From: Bacteroides sp.
GTDB lineage: Bacteria > Bacteroidota > Bacteroidia > Bacteroidales > Muribaculaceae
Direction: 5' to 3'
Length of the DNA: 40,040 bases
Assembly: GCA_014801235.1 (NCBI GenBank)
Contig: JAAVEM010000017.1
Location: forward strand, 16,963 to 57,002
How positions within the stretch are numbered: the stretch's first letter is position 1; each line of letters starts with the position of its first letter. The position numbers and the translations under genes were made by a program. Shown piece by piece: positions 1 to 7,466 of this stretch. Below the pieces are notes generated by a model that did no database searches, was not told the DNA's origin, and worked only from the letters and a program-made list of their open reading frames with translations.

Positions 1-1310
1 ATGGTGAAAATGTCGGCGAGCACGTCGGTGTCGTCAAGAGCTGCCCAAGAGTTGTCGGGGTTCAATCGACCTACAACCACTCCGAGATTAGCCATGAGCT
101 TGAGATAATCAGCCTGTCGGTAGATGTCGCCGCCATAGATGAAGAATGTCTCCTGATCATTTGAGTCGCCAAGGGTGTAGTAGCCTTTCACGAGCACCGA
201 GATAAGAGCGGCGCTTGTGTTGACACCGTCATAACCGCCATTGTAATAGTTGCTGTGGATAGTGTTTTCAACTACATAAGCATCATCCTTGCCAATCTCT
301 CTGGTGAGGTTGTTGTAAGAACGGTAGGTGAAAGTGTACTGGTCAGCGTTAGATTGCCAGTTTCCGTTGGTGTCCTGGAAGCGCACGTCGTCGGAAACAT
401 CGGGGAACTTATTGGTGGTTGTAGAGTTGTAGAAGGGTGAGATTGCCCAGTAAGAACGGTATCTCAGATAGTCGTTCCAGAGGAAAGAGTTGAAGTCGGC
501 GTTCATGTCGGCAAAAGTCTTGCCGATGAAGCGCTTGGAAAGATAGCAGCTTTTTGCAAGCGCGTTCACACCCCAGCCGGTCACGTGGAATGTAAGTTTG
601 GTCTTGTTGGTTTCGCCGTTTCCGATTTCACCTGCCTGGTCGTCGACGTTGGCAGCCATTTTCAGTGACACCTTAGCGGCAAGGCGGTCAAGGTAAACGT
701 CAACAGCCTGGTGGTTGGCAGCTTCCTCTTCAGTCTGATAGAAGTCAGCCTGCGACACGGTAACAGCGCGCTGAAGATCGCCAGTCTCGCTATAGTAAAC
801 CGAGTTGTTCATTGCGAACAGACCGTTACCTCCTCTATAAGTGCCTCTTGTGCGGTTGGCGATAGCGTCAAGGCTTGAAGTGGTGATGTCGTCGATGTTA
901 ACCGGGTTGGCGAACACCATCATGTAGGAGGGGAATTTTCCGTCGGGGAGAGCGACTTTAGCCTCCACGGTCTTCACTGCGTCGACATTGCTGTTGGGGT
1001 TTGAAGTAACGTCGGTAATCTTGGAGTTATCGACAGTTACGGCTGACATCAGGTTGCCACGAGCGTCGTAGAAGACGAGGGTGGCGTTGTTGATTTCGCT
1101 TTCGTTGGCAAGTCCGTGAGCGAATTGGTCGTCGGATGCGGTCACGTCATCGTCGTCAGCGCGGCTTCCTGAAGAAGTGGTTGAAAGGATGTTGACGCGG
1201 ATGTAAGCCGACTCGTTGTTGTCGGTGGTCTTGCTTCCGTCTTTGTCATCGGAGCACGCTGAGAGAGCGAGCAGCGCGAAAGCTCCGTAGAGAAGTTTTG
1301 TTGCTTTCAT
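1..1310 (-). CDS. Mfa1-like fimbrial major subunit, lipoprotein (3' end outside window)
   Basis: Reading leftward from an ATG at 1310, one open frame of 436 codons continues past the window edge, so the C-terminus is missing. The N-terminus has a Lys-containing start, a hydrophobic stretch and a lipobox ending LSAC (Cys19), followed by an acidic Asp/Ser-rich linker, as expected for a Bacteroidales fimbrillin secreted as a lipoprotein precursor. The middle part carries beta-rich segments with the FYDARG and SYWAISPFYN stretches that I associate with Mfa1-type fimbrillins. Such subunits are cut by an Arg-gingipain-like protease outside the cell and polymerise by donor-strand exchange (family knowledge). 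The two genes before it, DUF3575 and DUF3868/OmpA, are the usual companions of Mfa1-type loci, which strengthens the call. The gap to the previous stop is 67 bases. Accessory tip proteins are presumably beyond the window. Confidence 0.8.
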   Translation of the reverse strand, partial: MKATKLLYGAFALLALSACSDDKDGSKTTDNNESAYIRVNILSTTSSGSRADDDDVTASDDQFAHGLANESEINNATLVFYDARGNLMSAVTVDNSKITDVTSNPNSNVDAVKTVEAKVALPDGKFPSYMMVFANPVNIDDITTSSLDAIANRTRGTYRGGNGLFAMNNSVYYSETGDLQRAVTVSQADFYQTEEEAANHQAVDVYLDRLAAKVSLKMAANVDDQAGEIGNGETNKTKLTFHVTGWGVNALAKSCYLSKRFIGKTFADMNADFNSFLWNDYLRYRSYWAISPFYNSTTTNKFPDVSDDVRFQDTNGNWQSNADQYTFTYRSYNNLTREIGKDDAYVVENTIHSNYYNGGYDGVNTSAALISVLVKGYYTLGDSNDQETFFIYGGDIYRQADYLKLMANLGVVVGRLNPDNSWAALDDTDVLADIFT

Positions 1311-1377
1311 TGTGTAGAAGAGTTGTATTAATTTTTTAGGTTATTATTGACTGATAATGAATTGGCGTAATGATTGA

Positions 1378-2823
1378 TCAGCGGGAGTGACGAATGATTT
1401 CGTTGAGCTGGTCGAGGGCATCGGCGGCGGGAGCCACTCCGGCGTCGGCAGCTTTCTTCATGAGTGTAGCCGCAGCCTTTAGGTCGCCGCGCTTGGCGGT
1501 GAGGATGGCGCGTGAGTAGACAGCTTCGGGAGAGTCGCCGGCGCGGTCGAGATAGCGGGTGGCGCGGTCAAGGTCGCCAGCCTGAAGGGCGGGAACGGCG
1601 GCGTTGAGGTTTGCTTCGGGCGAGTCGGGATATAGGCGCGCTGCGGTCTCAAACACGTCGATGAACTCGGGCGAGCCGGGCTCCATGGAGATGGCGAGTT
1701 TGTAGAGCTCGTTGAGCGACAGTTTTCCGGGGTTCTGTGTCCATGCACGGCGAAGTTCTTCGACAGTGGTGTAGGACTTGACGGTGTAGCGCACGGTGTA
1801 GTCGGTGTGACGCAGCCCGGGGTATACCTCGGCGAGGAGGAAGCGGTACTGGTCGGGGTAGGTTGATTTGAGTTTCCACTCCCTGCCGTCGGGGTTGTTG
1901 TCGTAGACGGGATTTGTAGCGATTTCGATTATAGCCTCGCGGTTGGGGAGGTCGCAGTCGCGCAGATAGGCGATGAGCCCCTGCCAGTCTTCAGCTTCCC
2001 ATGATGAGTGGAGAATCGAGGCGGGGAAGGCGTAGAGGTTGCGGATGTATTGGCGCAGAGCTTCGGTTCGACCCTGGGCGAGGCGCTCGTTGTTGGCATA
2101 GGAGCCTTCGGGCGACGCGTAGCCTTTGAGCGAGAGTGAAGTGATGGTGTAGTCGGGGTCGTTTTTGATGAGCGAGATGGTGTCGCGGATGTTTGCGAGC
2201 TCGACGGGGTTGCGGCGGTAGTTGGGATAGATTTCGGTTTTGTTGACCGGGAAGTCGATGAAGGCGTGTCCGTCAGCGTGGCGAATCTTTTCGACCTCGG
2301 CAACCGGAGTGATGTAGACAAACTCGGGCTCGAATAGGCGCGGACGCATATCGAATGTTGCTATAAGGCAGTCGGAAGTGTCGGCAGGGCGGCAGTTGCA
2401 GCCTGAAAGGGTGTCGGTGACAACAAGGCTTGCCTCGAGCATCCAGGGTTCGTAGGGGAGACGCACTTCCACGGGGAGCGAGTCGGCGGTTCCTGAACGG
2501 AACAGGGTGTAGCCCTGGGGGTTGAATCCCTCGCGGAGGTTGCGGATGTGGCGGTTGCGCCCTTCGACGATTGCTCCGGGAAGGGTGACGCGGTTGGCGC
2601 TGTCGAGCAGCACGGGGGTGATGACCGCCTGTTCCTCGCTCTTGACTTTGAGCTTGGAGAGGTCGAGGGTGAATCGGAGATAGAAGTTGTCGTCGGTGCG
2701 CTCGACATTGAGGTTCCGCGCCGGCGCGGGGCATCCGTCAACGCCGGATGCCGGGATTATCTGAGCCTTAGCCGAAATGGTTGCGGCAAGAAGGATGATT
2801 GCGGTTATGATTGACTTCTTCAT
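1378..2823 (-). CDS. DUF3868 domain outer-membrane protein with OmpA-like domain, fimbrial locus
   Basis: 481 residues from the ATG at 2823. An upstream in-frame ATG at 2850 is less likely because it overlaps the preceding gene and places nine extra residues before a clear signal peptide (MKKSIITAIILLAATISAKA). Residues of roughly 20-165 match the DUF3868 type of N-terminal domain. About 185-265 are OmpA-like, with the peptidoglycan-binding style segment GYASPEGSYANNERLAQGR. The last 90 residues look like short alpha-helical TPR-type repeats (EANLNAAVPALQAGDLDRA). The probable role is to anchor or assemble fimbriae at the outer membrane and link them to peptidoglycan. This is inferred from the domain and from the position between DUF3575 and Mfa1 genes. 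The spacing to the DUF3575 stop is 16 bases, so they are very likely co-transcribed. Confidence 0.82.
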   Translation of the reverse strand: MKKSIITAIILLAATISAKAQIIPASGVDGCPAPARNLNVERTDDNFYLRFTLDLSKLKVKSEEQAVITPVLLDSANRVTLPGAIVEGRNRHIRNLREGFNPQGYTLFRSGTADSLPVEVRLPYEPWMLEASLVVTDTLSGCNCRPADTSDCLIATFDMRPRLFEPEFVYITPVAEVEKIRHADGHAFIDFPVNKTEIYPNYRRNPVELANIRDTISLIKNDPDYTITSLSLKGYASPEGSYANNERLAQGRTEALRQYIRNLYAFPASILHSSWEAEDWQGLIAYLRDCDLPNREAIIEIATNPVYDNNPDGREWKLKSTYPDQYRFLLAEVYPGLRHTDYTVRYTVKSYTTVEELRRAWTQNPGKLSLNELYKLAISMEPGSPEFIDVFETAARLYPDSPEANLNAAVPALQAGDLDRATRYLDRAGDSPEAVYSRAILTAKRGDLKAAATLMKKAADAGVAPAADALDQLNEIIRHSR

Positions 2824-2839
2824 GATGGCAAAGGGAGGA

Positions 2840-3445
2840 TTAGAATACATAGACGAGGTTTATTGCCGCTTTGGTGGGGCCGATGTAGTTGCGGTGGCGG
2901 TCGGTGTCGACTTTTTTGCCGCATCCGGCGCACTCGTAGACATCATATTTGGTGTAAACGTAGCCGACTGCGATTTCAGCCTCGAGGTTCCAGTGCTTGC
3001 CGAGAAGCCATGAGTAGCCGTAGCCTATACCCCCTCCGGCAAACCATCCCTGGTGGCGGTAGTCTTTGAACTCCTTGAAGTTGCTTCCGAGGAAGCTGAG
3101 GAAGTCGAGGTTGACGTGGCCCACGTTGTACTGTCCGCCCAGAGCGTGGAGGGCGAGGAAGTGTCCGCCCATGGCGCGGCAGAACCAGTAGCGCGCTTCG
3201 GGCTGTATCATCCACTGTTTCCATCGCTTTCCGTTGGAGAAGCTCCAGAAGTTCATGTTGCCCGAGAGGTCGAATGACCATTTGGGGGCAAGTCTTGCCT
3301 CGGCTCCGATGTTGACCGTCGTTGTGAGGTCGTAAAGGAGGTTGGTTTTTGCTGCAAAATTCTGCGCGTCGCTTTTGCTCGGGAATATGAGAATGAACAA
3401 TGCGATGATCAGAAATATCAAATTTGTATGTTTCCTTTCCATCAT
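2840..3445 (-). CDS. DUF3575 domain-containing outer-membrane beta-barrel-like protein
   Basis: 201 residues with a hydrophobic N-terminal signal (LIFLIIALFILIFPSKSDAQ). The mature part alternates aromatic and small residues (NIGAEARLAPKWSFDLSGN, GWFAGGGIGYGYSW) and ends in LVYVF. A C-terminal aromatic residue of this kind is typical of outer-membrane barrel proteins. A CAGCG motif near residue 178 is a possible disulfide or metal site. DUF3575 proteins are regularly encoded just upstream of DUF3868 and Mfa1-type fimbrillin genes in Bacteroidales, exactly the order seen here. The start could also be the second ATG, one codon downstream. This is the first gene of the fimbrial operon. A -7 box lies about 70 bases upstream and a G11 tract about 150 bases upstream. 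Confidence 0.8.
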   Translation of the reverse strand: MMERKHTNLIFLIIALFILIFPSKSDAQNFAAKTNLLYDLTTTVNIGAEARLAPKWSFDLSGNMNFWSFSNGKRWKQWMIQPEARYWFCRAMGGHFLALHALGGQYNVGHVNLDFLSFLGSNFKEFKDYRHQGWFAGGGIGYGYSWLLGKHWNLEAEIAVGYVYTKYDVYECAGCGKKVDTDRHRNYIGPTKAAINLVYVF

Positions 3446-3516
3446 TTTGGAGGGTTTAAATGCCGCAAGTTTAGTGTGATAGAATGTTTGTTTTAGTCTC
3501 CAGATTAAGTGTGGGG

Positions 3517-3524
3517 CAAAGATA
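3517..3524 (-). promoter_or_regulatory. Putative -7 box of the fimbrial operon
   Basis: On the minus strand this reads TATCTTTG, an exact match to the Bacteroidetes -7 consensus TAnnTTTG. Transcription would begin near 3510, giving a leader of about 65 bases before the DUF3575 start. I see no clear TTTG -33 box at the standard spacing, which suggests help from an activator. Confidence 0.55.
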
Positions 3525-3592
3525 TAAGATTTTTATTGATATTTTAATATAAGTAATCTTAAAAATACGCTTTGTAACCATATTGTAATAAT

Positions 3593-3603
3593 GGGGGGGG
3601 GGG
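3593..3603. repeat. Homopolymeric tract of 11 G (C11 on the fimbrial strand)
   Basis: Eleven consecutive G residues, the longest G/C homopolymer I noticed in the window. It lies about 70 bases upstream of the fimbrial -7 box and 148 bases before the DUF3575 start codon, outside any credible gene. Runs of this length are prone to slipped-strand length change, which is the basis for the phase-variation finding. Confidence 0.9.
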
Positions 3604-3662
3604 TAAAAGACGTGGTTTTAAGCGGTTTAGTGAGGTTACGAATTGAAAGCGTTTGCCTATAA

Positions 3663-3707
3663 TCGCCGTTGCGTCGAAGGGAGAATCTCCCATCGACGCA
3701 ACGGCGA
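3663..3707. repeat. Long nested inverted repeat (15-bp outer stem)
   Basis: The outer arms are 3663-3677 and 3693-3707 (left arm TCGCCGTTGCGTCGA) and pair perfectly. An A-A mismatch follows, then an inner GGGAG/CTCCC stem around AAT. No T-run follows on either strand, so it is not a classical terminator. It opens the palindrome cluster between the fimbrial operon and upp. Confidence 0.85.
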
Positions 3708-3744
3708 AATTTGTGTGTGTGGGAGTTCAGGAGTGATTTAGGGG

Positions 3745-3846
3745 GCGCTCTTTGCAGAGCGCGTGCCCTGAGTGAACCGTTAACCGGGCAGAGCGAGCGT
3801 TCGCTCACTCTACCCGGCTATCCGTAGGGCAAGCCTTTCAGGCTTG
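3745..3846 (+). repeat. Palindromic repeat module 2, copy A
   Basis: Three hairpins in fixed order. (a) 3745-3762 is GCGCTCT-TTGC-AGAGCGC, preceded by G residues. (b) 3784-3817 has outer arms CCGGG/CCCGG, a C-A mismatch, then AGAG/CTCT and an inner GAGCG/CGCTC. (c) 3830-3846 is CAAGCCT-TTC-AGGCTTG. The linker between (b) and (c), CTATCCGTAGGGC, is identical in the copy at 39717-39818. Confidence 0.8.
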
Positions 3847-3865
3847 TCCCCATGGTGTGCGTGGG

Positions 3866-3965
3866 AAAACATCGGAGATGTTTTGTATGAGAAACCCCAT
3901 GTAAAAACGCCGTTTTTACATGGGGAGTAGCAGGTTTATCCAACTTGCCATCCTCGGAGAGGATG
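3866..3965 (+). repeat. Palindromic repeat module 1, copy A
   Basis: H1 at 3866-3884 is AAAACATC-GGA-GATGTTTT. After the GAAACCCC linker comes H2 at 3895-3925, with 15-base arms CCCCATGTAAAAACG and its complement around a single C. H3 at 3949-3965 is CATCCTC-GGA-GAGGATG, followed by AAT. The same order with different stems occurs at 39388-39489 and, inverted, at 39144-39246. A further 8-2-8 palindrome, ACATATAT-AA-ATATATGT, follows at 3971-3988. Confidence 0.8.
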
Positions 3966-4008
3966 AATTTACATATATAAATATATGTGTGGAGGGGAAG
4001 GCAGCGGA

Positions 4009-4662
4009 TTAGTCTTTGGTGCCGTAGGCGAGGTCGCCGGCGTCGCCGAGCCCGGGGACGATGTAGCTGTGCTCGTTGATTTCGGGGTCGATTGCCGCTA
4101 CCCACAGGGTGGTTTTGTCGGCGGGGAAGTGGGCTTTTACGTAGTCGACGGCTTTTTGCGAGGCTATTACCGAGGCAATGTGGATGCGCTCGGGGGTGCC
4201 TTTGGTGAGGAGGGCGCGGTAGCTGAGCTCCATGGAGGCGCCGGTGGCGAGCATCGGGTCGACGAGGATGAGTGTTTTGCCGTCGAGGCGGGGCGAGGCG
4301 ATATACTCGATGAAGACATCGAAGTTTTCTTTCTCCTTATATTTACGGTAAGCCGAAACGAAGGCGTTTTCGCTGCGGTCGAGGATGTTGAGGAAGCCCT
4401 GATGGAAGGGAACGCCGGCGCGGAAGATGGTGCCGAGAACGATCGGGTCGGCGATGACATCGCACTTCGCCGGGGCGAGCGGGGTGGTGATTTTCTCCGC
4501 GCGGTAGTTGAATGTGTGGCTTATTTCGTAGGCGATGATTTCGCCGATGCGCTCGAGATTGCGGCGAAAACGCAGGGGGTCGTTCTGGATTTCGACATTA
4601 CGCAGCTCCATCATGTATTGGTTGATGACTGATGGAAATTCGGCAAAGTTTATTATTTTCAT
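4009..4662 (-). CDS. upp: Uracil phosphoribosyltransferase
   Basis: 217 residues, close to the usual 205-215 for the family. It makes UMP from uracil and PRPP in pyrimidine salvage in the cytosol. The PRPP-binding loop is visible as LVDPMLATGAS, and the uracil-binding C-terminal signature as YIVPGLGDAGDLAYGTK. The TIFRAGVPFHQG segment is also characteristic of the family. The start ATG at 4662 lies four bases after the stop of the HAD hydrolase gene, so the two are probably read together. It is the last gene of the gldE-gldD-HAD-upp run. The palindrome cluster follows immediately downstream. Confidence 0.96.
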   Translation of the reverse strand: MKIINFAEFPSVINQYMMELRNVEIQNDPLRFRRNLERIGEIIAYEISHTFNYRAEKITTPLAPAKCDVIADPIVLGTIFRAGVPFHQGFLNILDRSENAFVSAYRKYKEKENFDVFIEYIASPRLDGKTLILVDPMLATGASMELSYRALLTKGTPERIHIASVIASQKAVDYVKAHFPADKTTLWVAAIDPEINEHSYIVPGLGDAGDLAYGTKD

Positions 4663-4666
4663 TGGT

Positions 4667-5278
4667 TCAGTCGATTATTGGTATTTTGTAGAATTCGGTT
4701 CCGGGTGGCACGTGGGCGCCCTTGAATCCAAGGGCGATGGCGGCGTTGACGTTGGCGCGCGAGTCGTCGAAGAAGAGCGTTTCGTCGGGGTCGATGTCGA
4801 GTGTCTTCTCGGCGTAGCGGAATATGGCGGGGTCGGGCTTGTAGCATTTCGCCTCGAATGATGTGACCATTCCGTCGAAGTAGTCTTCGCGGGTGAGTCC
4901 CTCCTGGCGGAACTCGTCGGCGATCTTGGAGTTCCACATGATGGGGTTGGTGTTGGACAGCATATAGACGCGGTAGCGGCGGCGGAGCTGACGCAGCATT
5001 TCAAGGCGCTTCACGGGGATGCCGATGAGAAAGCGGTTGAACGCGGCGTCGATCTCGGCGTCGGTGACGGGGCGGGGTATGTGGCGGCGCAGCTCGTCGC
5101 GGAATTGCGGGGGTTCGATGGCGCCCTCTTCGAGCGCGGCGAAGGGTCCGGTCTGTCCGTAGTCGCCGAGGAAGTCGCCGATGTCAGCCATGCCTAAGGC
5201 GCGAAACGCGTCTTCGCAGTTTTGGCGGCGGATGTCCATGATGACTCCGCCGAGATCGAAAAGAAGATTTTTTATCAT
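4667..5278 (-). CDS. HAD-superfamily hydrolase, YihX-like phosphatase
   Basis: 203 residues starting at MIKNLLFDLGG (ATG at 5278). Motif I is FDLGGV, with Asp8 as the expected nucleophile and Gly in place of the second Asp, a variant also found in YihX-type members. Motif II is the SNT of LSNTNPIMW, the conserved Lys is in KPDPAIF, and motif III is FFDDSRANV. The helical cap segment lies between about residues 15 and 95. The substrate is not deducible. Phosphosugars or nucleotides are typical for the family. An alternative GTG start at 5317 overlaps the gldD stop (GTGA) and would add 13 residues. The ATG is preferred because it puts motif I at the standard distance from the N-terminus. Confidence 0.88.
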   Translation of the reverse strand: MIKNLLFDLGGVIMDIRRQNCEDAFRALGMADIGDFLGDYGQTGPFAALEEGAIEPPQFRDELRRHIPRPVTDAEIDAAFNRFLIGIPVKRLEMLRQLRRRYRVYMLSNTNPIMWNSKIADEFRQEGLTREDYFDGMVTSFEAKCYKPDPAIFRYAEKTLDIDPDETLFFDDSRANVNAAIALGFKGAHVPPGTEFYKIPIID

Positions 5279-5283
5279 AGATG

Positions 5284-5291
5284 CAAAAGTA
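5284..5291 (-). promoter_or_regulatory. Putative -7 box just before the HAD gene
   Basis: On the minus strand this reads TACTTTTG, matching TAnnTTTG. It ends five bases before the ATG at 5278, so a transcript from it would start at or next to the start codon. No clear -33 box is visible. It may be a chance match inside an operon. Confidence 0.35.
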
Positions 5292-5313
5292 GTAATTTTT
5301 TTTGAAACTACCG

Positions 5314-5895
5314 TCACGGCTTGGCGGGGGAGAGGGTTTTGGCGGCACGGAGGAGGTCGGCGTAGATGGCGGCGAGCGCGGGCGCGTTTGCCTCGATGTC
5401 GGGCGTGGAGAACTCGGCGACACCCGAGAGGATGAACCGGGCGCTGTCGGTGGCGATGATGTGGAGGGGGGTGACGGCTGCCGCCGGGGTAAGCATGAGC
5501 AGCGATGTGACTCCGGCGGGCGATGTCAATTCGATTAGCTCGGTGGTGTTGCCGCCGATATCGAGCGACGCGCGCTGACGGCGATTGTCGATGGCGCGGC
5601 GAAGCGAGTCGCCCGAAAGTGACTGGAGAGTGAGCCTGACGGTGGCGTTGTAGCGTGGATATGAGATGTTTATCCAGTGGGTGCCGCTTGATTTTTCATC
5701 GACCGATACCGACGCCGAGGAGTTGATGGCAAGGTTGACGGGGAGGTTCGGCGCGGAGACATAGGCGGTGTCGTAGAGGTTGACGCGCGGATAGGCGTCG
5801 CGGCGGGGCACGGCGGTTGAACTGTCGCCCGAGCCTGAGCATGACACCGCAGCAGCGGCGATGACGGCGGCGATGGCGGCAAGGGCAGGATTCAT
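5314..5895 (-). CDS. gldD: GldD-like lipoprotein
   Basis: 193 residues with a signal segment ending in a lipobox-like AAVSC (Cys19). The segment WINISYPRYNATVRLTLQSL corresponds to the conserved core I know from GldD lipoproteins (W-N-I-S-P-Y pattern followed by a beta strand). The gene directly follows gldE, 15 bases after its stop, which is the usual gldE-gldD arrangement in Bacteroidetes. GldD is needed for gliding in Flavobacterium. Its role in non-gliding gut Bacteroidales is not established, and a link to envelope or type IX secretion is an inference. The family call rests on the core motif and on synteny. The N-terminal third is Ala-rich and less conserved. Confidence 0.8.
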   Translation of the reverse strand: MNPALAAIAAVIAAAAVSCSGSGDSSTAVPRRDAYPRVNLYDTAYVSAPNLPVNLAINSSASVSVDEKSSGTHWINISYPRYNATVRLTLQSLSGDSLRRAIDNRRQRASLDIGGNTTELIELTSPAGVTSLLMLTPAAAVTPLHIIATDSARFILSGVAEFSTPDIEANAPALAAIYADLLRAAKTLSPAKP

Positions 5896-5910
5896 GAGGG
5901 GGCGGATGTT

Positions 5911-7263
5911 TTAGGATTCTGCCTCTTCGGGCATTACTTTTACGCGCACGTCGGCGATGCGGTGGCGCTCGATAGTTAGCACGAGGAATCGGAAACGGCG
6001 GTAGACGATGGACTCTTTCGCCTTGGGGAAGTCGCCTTTGATGGCGAGGAGCATTCCGGCGAGGGTGTCGCAGTCTTCAGAAACGTCGGCGTAGTCCTCC
6101 TCGTTGACGTCGGTGATGCGGAAGAAGTCGGTGAGAAGCGTTTTTCCGTCAAAAATATAGGTGTCGTCGGGGAGTCGCTTGTAGGTGACTTCTTCTTCGT
6201 CATACTCGTCGTTGATGTCGCCGACAATCTCTTCGAGCACGTCTTCAAGGGTGACTATTCCCTGGGTTCCGCCAAACTCGTCGATGACGATAGCCATGTG
6301 GATGTGGCGACGGCGGAAGTCCTCGAGAAGGTCGTCGATCATACGCGACTCGGGAACGAAATAGGGCTCGCGCAGCAGGGAGGTCCACTTGAAGTCGGGG
6401 TCCTTTGAGCCGATGTAGGGGAGCAGGTCGCGGCTGTAAAGCACTCCCTTGATGTTGTCGTCGGTGCCTTCGTAGACGGGGAGTCGGGAGAATCCGCTAT
6501 CGATCACGATTTTCATCACGTCGTCAAACGATGAGGTGATGTCGATGTCGGTCATGTCGATGCGCGGGGTCATTATCTCGGAGGCGGTGGTGTCGCCAAA
6601 CTCAAGGATGCCTTCGAGCATCTCCTTGTCGTCGGCTACCGACTTCATGTCGGTTATCTCGAGCGCCTGCGAGAGGTCGTCGACCGAAATGTTGTCGGCT
6701 TTTTTGGTGACGACGCGGTTGACGATTCCGGTGCTCTTGACCAGCATCGACGAGATGGGGAAGAAGAGTCGTATCGCCGCGGTGATTCCCGGCACCGCCA
6801 TCTTAGCCCATTTCACGGTGTAGGTGTTGGCATAGAGCTTGGGTAGTATCTCGCCGAAAAGGAGGATGAGGAATGTGAGTGCGACACTCTGGAAAATGAA
6901 GTCGACAACTCCGCTGTGGAAGGTGAAAATCTGGTTGAAGGCGAAGTTGCAGAGGATTACAATCGTGACGTTGACAAGATTGTTGGCGATGAGGATGGTG
7001 GCGAGCAGGCGTTCAGGCTCTTCAAGAAAACGGTTGATGGCGGGTCCTGAAGGGCTGTCGGAAAGCTCTTCGCGCTGGGCGGGGGTGAGAGAGAAATAAC
7101 ATATCTCACTTCCTGAAACGAATCCGGAAATGAGCAACGCGAATGCTGCCGTGACGAGCGCGATGATGCTGCCGATTGTCGGCGGCTCCACGGTGAATAA
7201 TTGATTGACAGCCAGAATTATTCCTAATGCCGGATTAGTGGCTGGTAAAGGGTCAGTGTCCAA
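5911..7263 (-). CDS. gldE: GldE-like CBS-domain membrane protein (CNNM/CorC family)
   Basis: 450 residues. After a short N-terminus come the hydrophobic segments of a DUF21/CNNM domain (about 30-200, with ALLISGFVSGSEICYFSLTPAQ). A CBS pair follows at about 205-335 (ASEIMTPRIDMTDID and FRRRHIHMAIVIDEFGGTQGIVTLEDVLEEIVGDI). A CorC/HlyC-type C-terminal domain lies at about 350-445. The architecture matches GldE and related transport-associated hemolysin C proteins. The only reasonable start is TTG at 7263, since no in-frame ATG lies near the N-terminus and a -7 box sits about 65 bases upstream. The gene heads a run with gldD, the HAD gene and upp. GldE is thought to stabilise GldD. Divalent cation transport is an alternative role. 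Confidence 0.86.
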   Translation of the reverse strand: MDTDPLPATNPALGIILAVNQLFTVEPPTIGSIIALVTAAFALLISGFVSGSEICYFSLTPAQREELSDSPSGPAINRFLEEPERLLATILIANNLVNVTIVILCNFAFNQIFTFHSGVVDFIFQSVALTFLILLFGEILPKLYANTYTVKWAKMAVPGITAAIRLFFPISSMLVKSTGIVNRVVTKKADNISVDDLSQALEITDMKSVADDKEMLEGILEFGDTTASEIMTPRIDMTDIDITSSFDDVMKIVIDSGFSRLPVYEGTDDNIKGVLYSRDLLPYIGSKDPDFKWTSLLREPYFVPESRMIDDLLEDFRRRHIHMAIVIDEFGGTQGIVTLEDVLEEIVGDINDEYDEEEVTYKRLPDDTYIFDGKTLLTDFFRITDVNEEDYADVSEDCDTLAGMLLAIKGDFPKAKESIVYRRFRFLVLTIERHRIADVRVKVMPEEAES

Positions 7264-7329
7264 GTATTGGTAAAATTAGTTAGACAATAAAATCGTCGCA
7301 TGACGATGGCGCTAATCGTTTAGCAGGTG

Positions 7330-7361
7330 CAAAATTAACTTCTTTGCGGCAAATAAACAAA
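7330..7361 (-). promoter_or_regulatory. Putative promoter of gldE
   Basis: On the minus strand the -7 box is TAATTTTG (7337 down to 7330) and a TTTG -33 box lies at 7361-7358, 20 bases apart. Both fit the Bacteroidetes consensus. The predicted leader before the TTG start is about 60 bases. Confidence 0.55.
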
Positions 7362-7415
7362 TGATTTCTTGCCGCAAGATGAAGAATGAGGGGCGAAATT
7401 TCGGGAGAATGCGAT

Positions 7416-7446
7416 TTTTATGTTTAAAAACATACTATTTTATTTG
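7416..7446 (+). promoter_or_regulatory. Putative arabinose operon promoter with a palindromic operator
   Basis: A near-match -7 box, TTTATTTG (7439-7446), and a T-rich -33 position (7416-7419) are 19 bases apart. The spacer contains a perfect 7-2-7 inverted repeat, TATGTTT-AA-AAACATA (7419-7434). A repressor bound there would cover the core promoter. Assigning it to AraR is inference from position. Confidence 0.45.
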
Positions 7447-7466
7447 GAGAGGGGGCATGATGAGTG

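Larger units (their letters stand above)
3446..4008. other. 563-base intergenic region between upp and the fimbrial operon
   Basis: It holds the fimbrial leader and -7 box, the G11 tract, the long hairpin at 3663-3707, palindromic modules 2 and 1, and the ATATAT palindrome at 3971-3988. The short open frames here translate the repeats and have low-complexity basic sequences. I do not regard them as genes. Confidence 0.75.

Noticed and set aside
3446-3660. Invertible promoter for the fimbrial operon
   Set aside because: I looked for inverted repeats flanking the -7 box at 3517-3524 and found none of useful length. No invertase gene is in the window.
3663-3707. Rho-independent terminator
   Set aside because: The stem is strong, but no T-run follows on either strand, so it was listed as a repeat.
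3533-4105. Short open frames (91 and 95 aa) in the upp-fimbria intergenic region
   Set aside because: They cover the G11 tract and hairpins, and one overlaps the upp 3' end on the same strand. The composition is basic and repetitive.
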